This document shows, in pieces, positions 1 through 6,618 of a DNA stretch of 13,119 nt. The notes below the pieces were generated by a model, which had not been told where the DNA came from, searched no databases, and saw nothing but the letters and a program-made list of their open reading frames with translations. The position numbers were made by a program, and so were the translations under genes. Source of the stretch: Phycisphaerales bacterium UBA1845 (GTDB lineage: Bacteria > Planctomycetota > Phycisphaerae > UBA1845); contig DDIR01000111.1 in assembly GCA_002338715.1 (NCBI GenBank), positions 1 to 13,119 of the forward strand, written 5' to 3'. Each line of letters starts with the position of its first letter. Within the stretch, counting starts at the first letter, position 1.

Positions 1-63
1 TAGGGTGGGCCGTGCCCACCAGTCTTTAGAATATTCAAACGACGGTGGGCACGGCCCACCCTA
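1..63. repeat. REP-like double-hairpin repeat
   Basis: Two perfect 20-bp arms (1-20 and 44-63) face each other across a 23-nt spacer. Each arm contains its own hairpin, with GGTGGGC and GCCCACC separated by 3 nt. A unit of two inverted palindromes is the usual layout of REP/BIME-type dispersed repeats. It begins about 27 nt beyond the ruvA stop, so it may also end ruvA transcription, although no T-run follows. Classification as a dispersed element is inferred, because only one copy is visible here. Confidence 0.7.
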
Positions 64-90
64 CGTTGCGAATTCCGTCGCCGCGCGATC

Positions 91-729
91 TTAACCTTCT
101 GCGCCGGTCTTGATTCGGTAGGCGGCTTTGACCCAATCTTCGGCGAGCTTCGTATCCGGATGCAACTGAGCCGCCCGTTCAAGCCAGCGTTCCGCGTCCT
201 GTCTTGGATCGCCCCATGCGGTTAAGACTTCGAGAGCGTCGCGTTGGGCGTCGTTGAAGCGGGCGACGTCGACGGTTTGGCCATTCGTGCTGCTGCCGCC
301 GAGGGCGAACGCTTCGAGCTTACCCTTAAGCTCTGCGATGATCATCTCAGCCGCCCGCCCGCCGATGCCCGGTAGCGTGGCAAGCGATTTCTTGTCACCG
401 CTTTCGATCCAGTCGGCGATTTTGCGGATCGGCTCGGCGAGCGCCTTCATGGCCTTGCGAAGTCCGATCCCTTTGACCGAGATGAAGTGCCGAAAGAACA
501 CGCGATCTTCAGGATGCACAAAGCCAACCAATCGCGGTGTCATGTTACCACCGGATTGGTTGGCTTCGATGAATTCGATCGTGTGCAAAGACATTTCCTT
601 GCCTCTGCACGCGGTCAGTTCGCCAACCGCAAACCCCGGGATCAGCACTTCGCGGGCAACGCCATCGCGCTCGAGGATCGCCGACTCCTCGGTGACCTCC
701 ACAACGTTTCCGGTCAATCGCACGATCAT
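91..729 (-). CDS. ruvA: Holliday junction branch migration protein RuvA
   Basis: RuvA binds four-way DNA junctions as a tetramer and loads the RuvB helicase, which drives branch migration during recombinational repair. The 212-residue length is close to the usual 200. The start MIVRLTGNVVEV is the classic RuvA N-terminal OB-fold opening. Domain II follows with two helix-hairpin-helix motifs, SVKGIGLRKAMKAL (about residues 84-97) and LPGIGGRAAEMIIAELKGKL (about 118-137). The C-terminal part (about 160-205) fits the RuvB-contacting domain. The stretch ANQSGGNMTPRLVGF between domains I and II is a few residues longer than in the E. coli type, where the acidic pin lies. The start is ATG at 729 with no clear Shine-Dalgarno. 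It lies 94 nt downstream of the thioredoxin-like gene. No ruvB follows within view. Confidence 0.95.
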   Translation of the reverse strand: MIVRLTGNVVEVTEESAILERDGVAREVLIPGFAVGELTACRGKEMSLHTIEFIEANQSGGNMTPRLVGFVHPEDRVFFRHFISVKGIGLRKAMKALAEPIRKIADWIESGDKKSLATLPGIGGRAAEMIIAELKGKLEAFALGGSSTNGQTVDVARFNDAQRDALEVLTAWGDPRQDAERWLERAAQLHPDTKLAEDWVKAAYRIKTGAEG

Positions 730-787
730 GCCAGCACTCGTCCGTGATGAAACTGGTTTGCGATGAACTGCTTTGAAATATCAGTCA

Positions 788-803
788 TTACCTCAAGAGG
801 TAA
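788..803. terminator. Intergenic hairpin between tlpA-like gene and ruvA
   Basis: TTACCTC and GAGGTAA form a perfect 7-bp stem around a 2-nt AA centre. It lies 20 nt beyond the stop of the thioredoxin-like gene and 58 nt before the ruvA start. No T-run follows on the minus strand, so it may be a weak terminator, a processing site or a dyad operator for ruvA. The sequence does not decide between these. Confidence 0.35.
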
Positions 804-823
804 ATGATTCTTTCGAAACTGGA

Positions 824-1528
824 CTACGACTTCTTGACCAGCGACTGACCGGCGAGAAGCTTGTCGATTTCCTCTTTGACCTGTTCGTCGATGTTGGTCG
901 GTCCACCGATGTGAACGGCTTCGACAACGCCGTCTTTACCGACGACGAATGACGTCGGGAAGCTCGAAACCTTGTAAGCCTTACCAACGTCCTTCTTCTC
1001 GTCCATGAACAGCGGCATGTTCAATCCCAACTTGCTATAGTGATCCATCACTTCTTCTTCTGTCTTCTTGCGCTTGCCCGAGCGGTCGTCGAGGCTGATG
1101 GCGATGAACTCAACGTCCTTGTCCTTGTATTGTTCATGGAGCTTCTGGAACTTGGGCAGGGTGCGCTTGCAATAACCACACCACGAGGCGTAGAAGCAGA
1201 CGAGTTTGACCTTGTCGTCTTTACCGCCCAGCTTGCGCTCGGTGTTGTCGGTGGTGACGAAGGATTTTTCCGGAGCCGGTTTGCCGAGGAGTTCAGCCGC
1301 GGGACGGGCGGGCCGTCTTGGCGGCGTGGTGGTTTGCCCGGCTTTGATGGTCTTCAGCTGGGACAGCGCCTGCTGCATTTCTTTGCGCAACTCGGCGAGG
1401 TCCTTTCGAATCGCAGCCAGTTCGGCTTTGATTTCATCCTGGGTTTCGTCGGCGACGACCGGAGTCGGGCGCGGAACAAAAAATGCGGCGGCCATCAAAA
1501 CAATCATCCATCGGGCATTCAATCTCAT
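824..1528 (-). CDS. Exported TlpA/thioredoxin-like disulfide oxidoreductase
   Basis: This is a 234-residue exported thiol-disulfide protein of the TlpA/ResA/AhpC-TSA type. Residues 1-26 form a signal peptide (positive start, hydrophobic core WMIVLMAAAFFV, possible cleavage after VVA). Residues 27-62 look like a coiled coil, with a charged Glu/Lys/Leu heptad pattern. A Pro/Arg-rich linker (65-78) follows, then the redox domain from about 80. The active site is WCGYC (Cys117 and Cys120) and the cis-proline is in SFPTSFVV (Pro191). Such proteins usually reduce or exchange disulfides in the periplasm, for example on apocytochromes; the substrate here is unknown. The start is ATG at 1528, with GGAG at 1536-1539 spaced 7 nt. 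It is unusual in lying between ruvC and ruvA. The 190-nt gap after ruvC suggests it has its own promoter. Confidence 0.9.
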   Translation of the reverse strand: MRLNARWMIVLMAAAFFVPRPTPVVADETQDEIKAELAAIRKDLAELRKEMQQALSQLKTIKAGQTTTPPRRPARPAAELLGKPAPEKSFVTTDNTERKLGGKDDKVKLVCFYASWCGYCKRTLPKFQKLHEQYKDKDVEFIAISLDDRSGKRKKTEEEVMDHYSKLGLNMPLFMDEKKDVGKAYKVSSFPTSFVVGKDGVVEAVHIGGPTNIDEQVKEEIDKLLAGQSLVKKS

Positions 1529-1568
1529 CTTGCGTCTCCGGTCTCGTTCGTGTTCTTCAATTCAATTC

Positions 1569-1585
1569 CTGGGGATTCCCCCCAG
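1569..1585. other. Hairpin in the leader of the TlpA-like gene
   Basis: CTGGGG (1569-1574) and CCCCAG (1580-1585) pair across a 5-nt loop, about 40 nt upstream of the TlpA-like start codon. It sits within the 190-nt ruvC-tlpA gap. It could end ruvC transcripts or structure the tlpA leader. No T-run follows it on the minus strand. I see no clear promoter in the rest of this gap. Confidence 0.3.
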
Positions 1586-1718
1586 CCATCCGATCTTCTG
1601 CATCGTATCGCAACAAACCGACCAATGCTAATTTCGCCGTTGGTTGGGGCGTGTGTGGGTACGTCGATGTTACAAACACGAATTTTCGGATGGTTGTCAG
1701 TCCGGCGGATTGGCCCCG

Positions 1719-2225
1719 TCAGTGCGCCATTTGCGCTGCGGATTCAAAGGCGCAGCAATAGGCGATGGCGATGGCGTCGGCAACGTCGTTGGGTTCGGGC
1801 GGTTCGGACAGGCCAAACGTGGCTTGAATCGCGGCTTGCACCTGCACTTTGCTGGCTCGGCCGTTACCGGTGAGGAATCGTTTGATGCGGGTAGCGGCCA
1901 TTCCGACGACGGGGATGCGCGATTGACCCGCGATCGACAGCAACACCCCGCGGGCGTGCCCCATCTGGATGGCCGTCCTCGGATGCTTGTAGTGCGAATA
2001 CAATTCCTCGACGCCCACCATCGACGGATGATATTGATCGATGACGGCAGAGAAGTCGTCGGCCAGTTGGACAAGTCGCTCGGAAAGCGGCAGCGATGCG
2101 GTCGGTCGAAACACGCCAGCGTCAAGGATGCGCGGCTGACCGCCGACCACGCGAACGATTGCATAACCGGTCGTGCCCAATCCGGGGTCGATTCCGCAGA
2201 AGTCAGTTACTTCGCCGCATTCCAT
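1719..2225 (-). CDS. ruvC: Crossover junction endodeoxyribonuclease RuvC
   Basis: RuvC is the Holliday-junction resolvase that nicks paired strands at junctions held by RuvAB. The 168 residues match the family's usual size of about 165-175. The RNase-H-fold acidic residues are all present: Asp13 in CGIDPGLGTTGYA, Glu73 in VGVEELY, and Asp147 and Asp150 in PNDVADAIAIA. The spacing of the last two agrees with the E. coli pair D138/D141. The basic DNA-binding stretch RIKRFLTGNGRASKVQVQ also fits. The start is ATG at 2223-2225 with no evident Shine-Dalgarno. The next upstream gene on the same strand ends 61 nt away, so the two may be co-transcribed. The gene that follows is not ruvA, as it often is, but a thioredoxin-like gene. 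Confidence 0.95.
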   Translation of the reverse strand: MECGEVTDFCGIDPGLGTTGYAIVRVVGGQPRILDAGVFRPTASLPLSERLVQLADDFSAVIDQYHPSMVGVEELYSHYKHPRTAIQMGHARGVLLSIAGQSRIPVVGMAATRIKRFLTGNGRASKVQVQAAIQATFGLSEPPEPNDVADAIAIAYCCAFESAAQMAH

Positions 2226-2286
2226 GGCTCTAGCCTATACCCACGGTGGAGCAAAGTACAAGGCCGAATTCAATTTGCCTGACGTG

Positions 2287-3057
2287 TCAGTGGTTCGAAA
2301 GCATTGTTCTCACCGGGCGTATTCCGAAGTAATGTGGAATGCTGGTCATTGTGATTACGTGGTCGGCTTGTGTGCTTGTGCATCCCAGGCGATCAAGGAA
2401 TCGGTTGGTGTGGGTTGTGCATTCTGTGACAAGCGTTTCCCATGGCTCATGCGTTTCGGGTAACAGGCAGAGTGATCCCGTTACCTTAGTCCATTGTCCG
2501 CCGTATGAAACGCCAAGAAGGAATTGGTCGGCCTCCTGTGCCGTTGCGAAACACGAGTCTCTTGATATTTCAGAGTTGGAGTTTGGCGGCGCAATGGTCG
2601 CGTCGTATTCGACAACCCCTCGATCCGTCATTGTTAGACGCCAGCCTTGCCCTTGCTGCGTCAATCTAATGTCACGCCTGTTGAACCGGACGCCGGTGAT
2701 ATGCTTTCCGGCGAAGGCCATGAAGCGCTTGTCGATATTCGGTTCCAGGATCAACACGCCCTCACGAAGTTCGCCATCGGGAAACGGCAGTCGCGCACGT
2801 GTCCGGTGAATCAGATAATGAAACTTCATCCCGAGTGATGCTGGCAAGTATGATGGACGCATGTCATTGATAAAGACGAAGCACGCGGATACCCATGCCT
2901 TCCCTCCAAACAAGGACAATTCCGCTCGTGGGGGCAGGTACGATGCGAGCGCCTCTTCGGGAACGGGGTGGCTGATCAGGAAACGCCTGACCACCGTTCC
3001 GACCATGTGTAGGCCCGGCAGGCGCGCTGTTGGTGGAATGTCGAACGAGATTGCCAT
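2287..3057 (-). CDS. DUF2071-like hypothetical protein
   Basis: This is a cytosolic protein of 256 residues with no signal peptide or membrane helix. The run LPPRAELSLFGGKAW (about 41-55), then VSACFVFINDMRP and SYLPASLG, and the later FHYLIHRTRARL resemble the DUF2071 (YqjF-like, acetoacetate-decarboxylase-like fold) pattern of LPP...E.D.F.G.AWV...F.....RP...P. The function of that family is not known. I chose ATG at 3057 because third-codon-position GC jumps there. The in-frame stretch up to a GTG at 3144 has roughly 40% GC3 and reads like non-coding DNA, and family members usually start about 20-30 residues before this domain. It lies 61 nt upstream of ruvC and 135 nt downstream of the zinc-ribbon gene, all on one strand. 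The family call is from memory of the motif pattern only. Confidence 0.65.
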   Translation of the reverse strand: MAISFDIPPTARLPGLHMVGTVVRRFLISHPVPEEALASYLPPRAELSLFGGKAWVSACFVFINDMRPSYLPASLGMKFHYLIHRTRARLPFPDGELREGVLILEPNIDKRFMAFAGKHITGVRFNRRDIRLTQQGQGWRLTMTDRGVVEYDATIAPPNSNSEISRDSCFATAQEADQFLLGVSYGGQWTKVTGSLCLLPETHEPWETLVTECTTHTNRFLDRLGCTSTQADHVITMTSIPHYFGIRPVRTMLSNH

Positions 3058-3192
3058 CAGTAAACTCAGGGCATTGCAAGGTGATACGCGATAACCGTAA
3101 TCAGTTGCCGCATCGTGAACAAGCTGAAAACCCAATGCATCCACGACGCAGAGTTGATCGATTGGTTCGGCTGATTCGTTGATATGGTTAAG

Positions 3193-3978
3193 CTAGGGCC
3201 AATTGCGCCTCCCGCCCCAGTGCCTCGTGTAGTGCCAGTGTTCACTCAAGCGGTACGCAAAGTCGCGTTCCCAGGTCGGATCGGGCGAATAGATGAAACC
3301 CGCGTTGCGCGTGCCTTCAACTTGCAGATAGGCGACCTCTTGTTTGCCTCCGGAGTATATGTATGGACCGTGCACAACATACGCGCCGCAAAAGTGAAGT
3401 CCGTGCGTTCCGGTCCCAACTGCAAGTTGCTGCTTTGCCACGACTTCCAACGATGCACGTGAGCCCTTGAATCGAATCCATAGCGGCCAGGGATAGATCG
3501 ACGCCGAAAGTACGAGCGCCAAACAAAGCGGCGCCCACCACCATTTCATCAGACGCGAGATTGGGGGCGGGGCGTTACGCCGCATAAGTTTTCGGGTCAG
3601 CCGCCACATCGCGAAATGCTGCAGCGCGATCACGAAGGCGATCACCATCATCCCGTAGAATATCCGCGTTTGGGCGTCGCGCGGGAGCCAACCTTGTGGC
3701 CGGCACCGGGCGGTGAATTCTGGAACGATCAGGAAATATCCAGGCTCACTGGCCATTATCAAGATGGCGACTGTGCCAACCATCATGGCGTAGCGCAGCC
3801 AATGGCGCGGTGGGTGCGACCATCGAAAGAAGGTCCCACGGTGATTCTGGTCGGTGTAGGTTGCTCGATCCTCGGGATCGAATCGCCTTCCGCACTCGGG
3901 GCATACAGGATTCTCAAGCCCGCGCAGCAGGTAACGACAGTTGAGACATACCGAAGTGTCGGGAATGTCGAGAGCCAT
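3193..3978 (-). CDS. Zinc-ribbon membrane protein, function unknown
   Basis: This 261-residue protein has an N-terminal zinc ribbon: CLNC at Cys11/Cys14 and CPEC at Cys26/Cys29, in the context CRYLLRGL...CPECGRRFDP. This arrangement, followed by membrane helices, is very common in planctomycetal hypothetical proteins. Likely membrane segments are about 61-85, 106-125 and 146-168. The remaining 90 C-terminal residues are soluble and rich in Tyr, His and Trp (HWHYTRHWGGRR at the end). I placed the start at ATG 3978 (MALDIPDTSVCLNC) rather than the TTG at 3996, because nothing upstream looks conserved. No Shine-Dalgarno is evident. It is divergent from lhgO across 167 nt and is first in a possible run of minus-strand genes through ruvC. 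I cannot assign a function. Confidence 0.7.
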   Translation of the reverse strand: MALDIPDTSVCLNCRYLLRGLENPVCPECGRRFDPEDRATYTDQNHRGTFFRWSHPPRHWLRYAMMVGTVAILIMASEPGYFLIVPEFTARCRPQGWLPRDAQTRIFYGMMVIAFVIALQHFAMWRLTRKLMRRNAPPPISRLMKWWWAPLCLALVLSASIYPWPLWIRFKGSRASLEVVAKQQLAVGTGTHGLHFCGAYVVHGPYIYSGGKQEVAYLQVEGTRNAGFIYSPDPTWERDFAYRLSEHWHYTRHWGGRRNWP

Positions 3979-4110
3979 TGATCGATTCGAACCCAAGCCA
4001 GCCGACCTGCATGGCGATTGTTTGACGATGCCCCGGAAGCGTGCACCTGTGCATCTATACGACCGTGTTTATCCCGAGTTCAAGGCAATGCCAAGCGATA
4101 TCCGAATTCA

Positions 4111-4171
4111 AAGGAGGATTCTGGTGTTAACCGTGGAGTGCGAGCTTGTCCGAATCATCAACAACCTATGA
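4111..4171 (+). promoter_or_regulatory. Strong Shine-Dalgarno and overlapping 15-codon mini-ORF before lhgO
   Basis: AAGGAGG at 4111-4117 is the strongest ribosome binding site I saw in the window. It is 6 nt from a GTG at 4124 that opens a 15-codon reading frame ending at TGA 4169-4171. It is 28 nt from the lhgO TTG at 4146, too far for normal initiation there. The mini-ORF overlaps the first codons of lhgO in another frame. This is what a leader peptide with translational coupling would look like, but it may be coincidence. Confidence 0.35.
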
Positions 4172-5414
4172 CGTGGCGATCATTGGCGGGGGGATCGTCG
4201 GCCTGGCGACGGCGATGGCCCTGAGTCGGGCGAGTGACGATCGGGCCGGTAGCGATCGCGCGGCTGACTTTCGGCTGGTGGTGGTTGAAACTGAAGGGCG
4301 GCTTGCCCAGCATCAGACGGGTCACAACAGCGGTGTGATTCACTCGGGGCTTTATTACAAACCCGGTTCGCTCAAGGCGCGACTTTGCACGTCGGGCCGC
4401 GAATCGCTCTATGCGTTTTGCAAGGAGCATGGCGTTACCCACGACCCGTGCGGCAAGCTGGTGGTGGCTACCGATGAGAAGGAAGTGGCGACGCTTGAGA
4501 TGTTGGCCGGTCGCGGTGAGGCGAATGGTCTCGACGGGATGAAGTGGCTCAATCCAACGGAGATGCGTGAGCGCGAGCCGAATGTTTCCGGGGTGGCGGG
4601 TCTTTGGGTGCCACAGACTGGCATTGTTGATTACTTCGAAGTGGCGCAGGCCTACGCCAAAGTGATTCGGGCGGCTGGCCATCAGATCGACACGCACGCA
4701 CGGGTGACGGGCGTTCGTGTGATCGGTGACGGCATCACGCTGACGACGTCACGCGGGTTGAAGCGGGCAAGGCACGTGATCAACTGCGCCGGGTTGCAAT
4801 CGGACCGGGTGGCGAGGATGTGCGGCGCCGATCCAAAACTTCGGATTGTCCCGTTTCGCGGCGAATACTATGAACTCGTCGAGTCACGCCGCAGCCTCGT
4901 GCGCAATCTCATCTACCCCGTGCCCGATCCGCAATTTCCGTTTCTCGGCGTGCACTACACCCGCATGGTCAACGGCGGTGTGGAAGCCGGTCCGAATGCG
5001 GTGCTCTCATTCAAACGCGAAGGGTACGACAAGTTCAGTTGCTCACCGCGCGATTGTCTCGACATGGCCACCTATCCCGGACTTTGGAAACTCATCCGCA
5101 AACACTGGCGGATGGGCCTCGGCGAGTGGCATCGGTCGTTGAGCAAGCGGGCGTTCGTCACCGGTTTGCAGAAACTCATTCCGACGATCACCGGCGCTGA
5201 TTTGAAACCGGCTGGCTGCGGCGTGCGCGCCCAAGCGATCGAACCGGACGGCTCACTCGTCGACGACTTCCGCATCATCGAAAGCGAACAATTCATCCAC
5301 GTCTTAAACGCACCATCACCCGCGGCCACCGCATCGATCGCCATCGGCCAACACATCGCCGAGCTAGCGGCCAATCGCTTCGGCATCGCCAAAACGGTGA
5401 CCCAGGATCTTTGA
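4146..5414 (+). CDS. lhgO: L-2-hydroxyglutarate oxidase/dehydrogenase (FAD-dependent)
   Basis: This enzyme oxidises L-2-hydroxyglutarate to 2-oxoglutarate with FAD, passing electrons to quinone or oxygen; in E. coli it is membrane-associated. The 422-residue length matches LhgO/YgaF. The Rossmann FAD site is YDVAIIGGGIVGLATA (GxGxxG at 14-19), with the ribose-binding acidic residue at Glu48 in VVVETE. HQTGHNSGVIHSGLYYKPGS (about 56-75) is the family's hallmark after the FAD domain. PFRGEYYEL, PVPDPQFPFLGVH and the C-terminal APSPAATASIAIG also fit closely. An insert of about 12-15 residues (DDRAGSDRAADF) lies between the first helix and second strand of the FAD domain. The start is TTG: a TAA at 4128-4130 closes the frame, and no ATG or GTG lies between that stop and the FAD motif. 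No dedicated Shine-Dalgarno sits at normal distance. Confidence 0.93.
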   Translation: MSESSTTYDVAIIGGGIVGLATAMALSRASDDRAGSDRAADFRLVVVETEGRLAQHQTGHNSGVIHSGLYYKPGSLKARLCTSGRESLYAFCKEHGVTHDPCGKLVVATDEKEVATLEMLAGRGEANGLDGMKWLNPTEMREREPNVSGVAGLWVPQTGIVDYFEVAQAYAKVIRAAGHQIDTHARVTGVRVIGDGITLTTSRGLKRARHVINCAGLQSDRVARMCGADPKLRIVPFRGEYYELVESRRSLVRNLIYPVPDPQFPFLGVHYTRMVNGGVEAGPNAVLSFKREGYDKFSCSPRDCLDMATYPGLWKLIRKHWRMGLGEWHRSLSKRAFVTGLQKLIPTITGADLKPAGCGVRAQAIEPDGSLVDDFRIIESEQFIHVLNAPSPAATASIAIGQHIAELAANRFGIAKTVTQDL

Positions 5415-5421
5415 TCTTGGG
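5401..5421 (+). terminator. Hairpin spanning the lhgO stop codon
   Basis: CCCAGGATC (5401-5409) pairs with GATCTTGGG (5413-5421) across a 3-nt loop, with one G-T wobble. The stop codon lies at the loop and 3' arm. No T-run follows, so it is only a weak terminator candidate. Confidence 0.3.
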
Positions 5422-5464
5422 GGAGTCGATGATAAGCGTCAATGCGCCGATGGGTGTTCTTCGA

Positions 5465-5580
5465 GACGCACGTTGTCGCCCGTTCGTTGTTGGTGATTGG
5501 GAGGGGATTCGGTGAGATTGCGGTGAACTGAACAACGAGGATCATCGCCTCCCCCACCCCTGAAGAGGCGGGCCACCCGT
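5465..5580. repeat. 116-bp direct repeat, copy A
   Basis: This block aligns without gaps to 6338-6453, with about 16 mismatches by hand count (about 86% identity). Its 3' part holds a 6-bp hairpin (CGCCTC...GAGGCG). Weaker similarity may extend upstream to about 5440 with an indel. It lies in the lhgO/small-gene intergenic region (5415-5703), where I see no gene. It is probably a copy of a dispersed, non-coding family. The minus-strand open frame across it is a by-product. Confidence 0.75.
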
Positions 5581-5669
5581 TCAAGGAACCAAGACTGAAG
5601 GCGGATCAGGAAGGTTGGCGAACCTGAACCCGAACGTGGAAAATTTGAAAGCCAGAGACAAGGTGTTCA

Positions 5670-5683
5670 CGTCTCTTGAGACG
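5670..5683 (-). terminator. Hairpin downstream of the small BamE-like gene
   Basis: CGTCTC and GAGACG form a perfect 6-bp stem around a 2-nt centre, 20 nt beyond the stop codon of the minus-strand gene at 5704. A further GAGAC-type copy lies at about 5654, so alternative pairing is possible. There is no T-run. Confidence 0.35.
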
Positions 5684-5703
5684 CTCAGTCTTGTTTGCAT
5701 TCT

Positions 5704-6192
5704 TCAAGTCTGGCCTCGAAGCCGTAACCACGAGACCAGGCTCGTAAACGACATTGCGATCAGCGCGAACCCAATGGCCCTTGGTTTCTTGTCTCCGGTG
5801 TGTTTCTTGATGAAATGTTCATTCGGCATTTGTTCGTTCAGGTTGAAAATGCCGATGTGCCGGTTTGTGTAACTCACCCACACACCCGTGACGGTTTCGT
5901 CATCGTCTGACGCATAGTTAAGTTGGAGTTGCCAGTAGCAACTTTCGTTGGGCTGCCAAGTGACAACATCGAAACCCTTCACGTCACGCATGTCGGTCAA
6001 ATTACCTAACACTATCGCGGCCAGCACCGCCTCTCGGTCCATGCCGGGTTTGATTCGGCTCCACTCTGCGGGCATTGGAGGGATGCCCAAACCCAGTAGG
6101 AAGCCCGCGAGGCCGGAAACGGCGACGATCAAGACGGCATACCACCGCCGCGACGGAAGCTTTACGATTTTGGCATGTTCGTCATTCGCCAT
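5704..6192 (-). CDS. Small membrane protein with BamE/SmpA-like motif
   Basis: This is a 162-residue protein with two likely membrane helices (about 17-37 and 139-157), so the middle of about 100 residues should lie on one side of the membrane. The middle part has WSRIKPGMDREAVLAAI (about 44-60), then VVTWQ and CYWQLQLNYASDDDETVTGVWV. That order, 'I.PGM.REEV...L', a Trp-rich strand, then a beta hairpin ending in V.GV.V, resembles BamE/SmpA (OmlA)-like folds. These are frequent in planctomycetal orphans, and function cannot be assigned from it. The start is ATG 6192, with GGAG (6201-6204) spaced 8 nt. The gene sits alone between the two copies of the 116-bp direct repeat. Confidence 0.65.
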   Translation of the reverse strand: MANDEHAKIVKLPSRRWYAVLIVAVSGLAGFLLGLGIPPMPAEWSRIKPGMDREAVLAAIVLGNLTDMRDVKGFDVVTWQPNESCYWQLQLNYASDDDETVTGVWVSYTNRHIGIFNLNEQMPNEHFIKKHTGDKKPRAIGFALIAMSFTSLVSWLRLRGQT

Positions 6193-6337
6193 GCTTCGAA
6201 CTCCAACTGGCGCGGGTCGTCAACCGCCACGGTAAGAGTGCGCGCCAGCGGAAGTTAAGATTGTCCGCCCAGTTGACTCGTGAACCGAAGGATCCCGCGG
6301 GTGTGCAGCCTCATGATATTACAATGCGACGAAGCTG

Positions 6338-6453
6338 GATGCACACTTTCGCCCGTTCGTTGTTGATGACTGCGAGCGGGCTTGGTGAGATTGCGGTGAT
6401 CTGAACAACGAAGATCATCGCCTCCCCCACCTCTAAAGAGGCGGGGCACCCGT
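6338..6453. repeat. 116-bp direct repeat, copy B
   Basis: This is the second copy of the block at 5465-5580, in the same orientation and gapless. The most conserved stretches are CGCCCGTTCGTTGTTG near the 5' end and GATCATCGCCTCCCCCACC near the 3' end. The two copies enclose the small BamE-like gene. Confidence 0.75.
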
Positions 6454-6490
6454 CCGGAACTCACCTGGAGTGACTTCGTTTTGCCCCTGG

Positions 6491-6510
6491 ATTCCCGCCT
6501 GCGCGGGAAT
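6491..6510. repeat. dRS3-like palindrome
   Basis: ATTCCCGC and GCGGGAAT form a perfect 8-bp stem around CTGC, within the context TGGATTCCCG...GGGAATGACG. This matches the ATTCCC-N8-GGGAAT pattern known as dRS3 in Neisseria and seen as dispersed palindromes in many bacteria. It lies downstream of the minus-strand eight-helix gene and could also fold in its 3' end. Confidence 0.6.
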
Positions 6511-6618
6511 GACGACGCTGTCGCGCCGCTGCGTTTGGACTCAAGGTGCTCTAGAATTCAGGCGAATCAACGATCGCTAACCGAGACGCCAAGTCCAAGA
6601 ACTTGGGCTATCAGTTCG

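Larger units (their letters stand above)
6193..6618. other. 426-nt intergenic region rich in repeats, no gene seen
   Basis: This gap holds copy B of the 116-bp repeat, a 7-bp inverted repeat GTGTGCA (6301-6307) / TGCACAC (6340-6346) at its left edge, and a dRS3-like palindrome at 6491-6510. A 12-bp perfect palindrome, CCAAGAACTTGG, lies at 6595-6606 just beyond the stop of the eight-helix gene. Open frames here are short and lack any recognisable protein character. Confidence 0.6.

Noticed and set aside
1040..1873. 277-codon plus-strand frame
   Set aside because: It lies opposite the TlpA-like and ruvC genes and mirrors their codon bias. It has no recognisable domain.
1644..2282. 212-codon plus-strand frame
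   Set aside because: It is antisense shadow of ruvC, whose catalytic motifs are complete on the other strand.
3058..3144. N-terminal extension of the DUF2071-like gene to a GTG at 3144
   Set aside because: Third-position GC is low there compared with the region after ATG 3057, and family members start nearer the conserved domain.
5072..5584. 170-codon minus-strand frame
   Set aside because: It is antisense to the lhgO 3' end and runs across repeat copy A. No protein-like features.
6255..6464. 69-codon minus-strand frame over repeat copy B
   Set aside because: It is generated by the dispersed repeat. The Gly-rich 'RGGGGDD' type peptide is a common by-product of such repeats.
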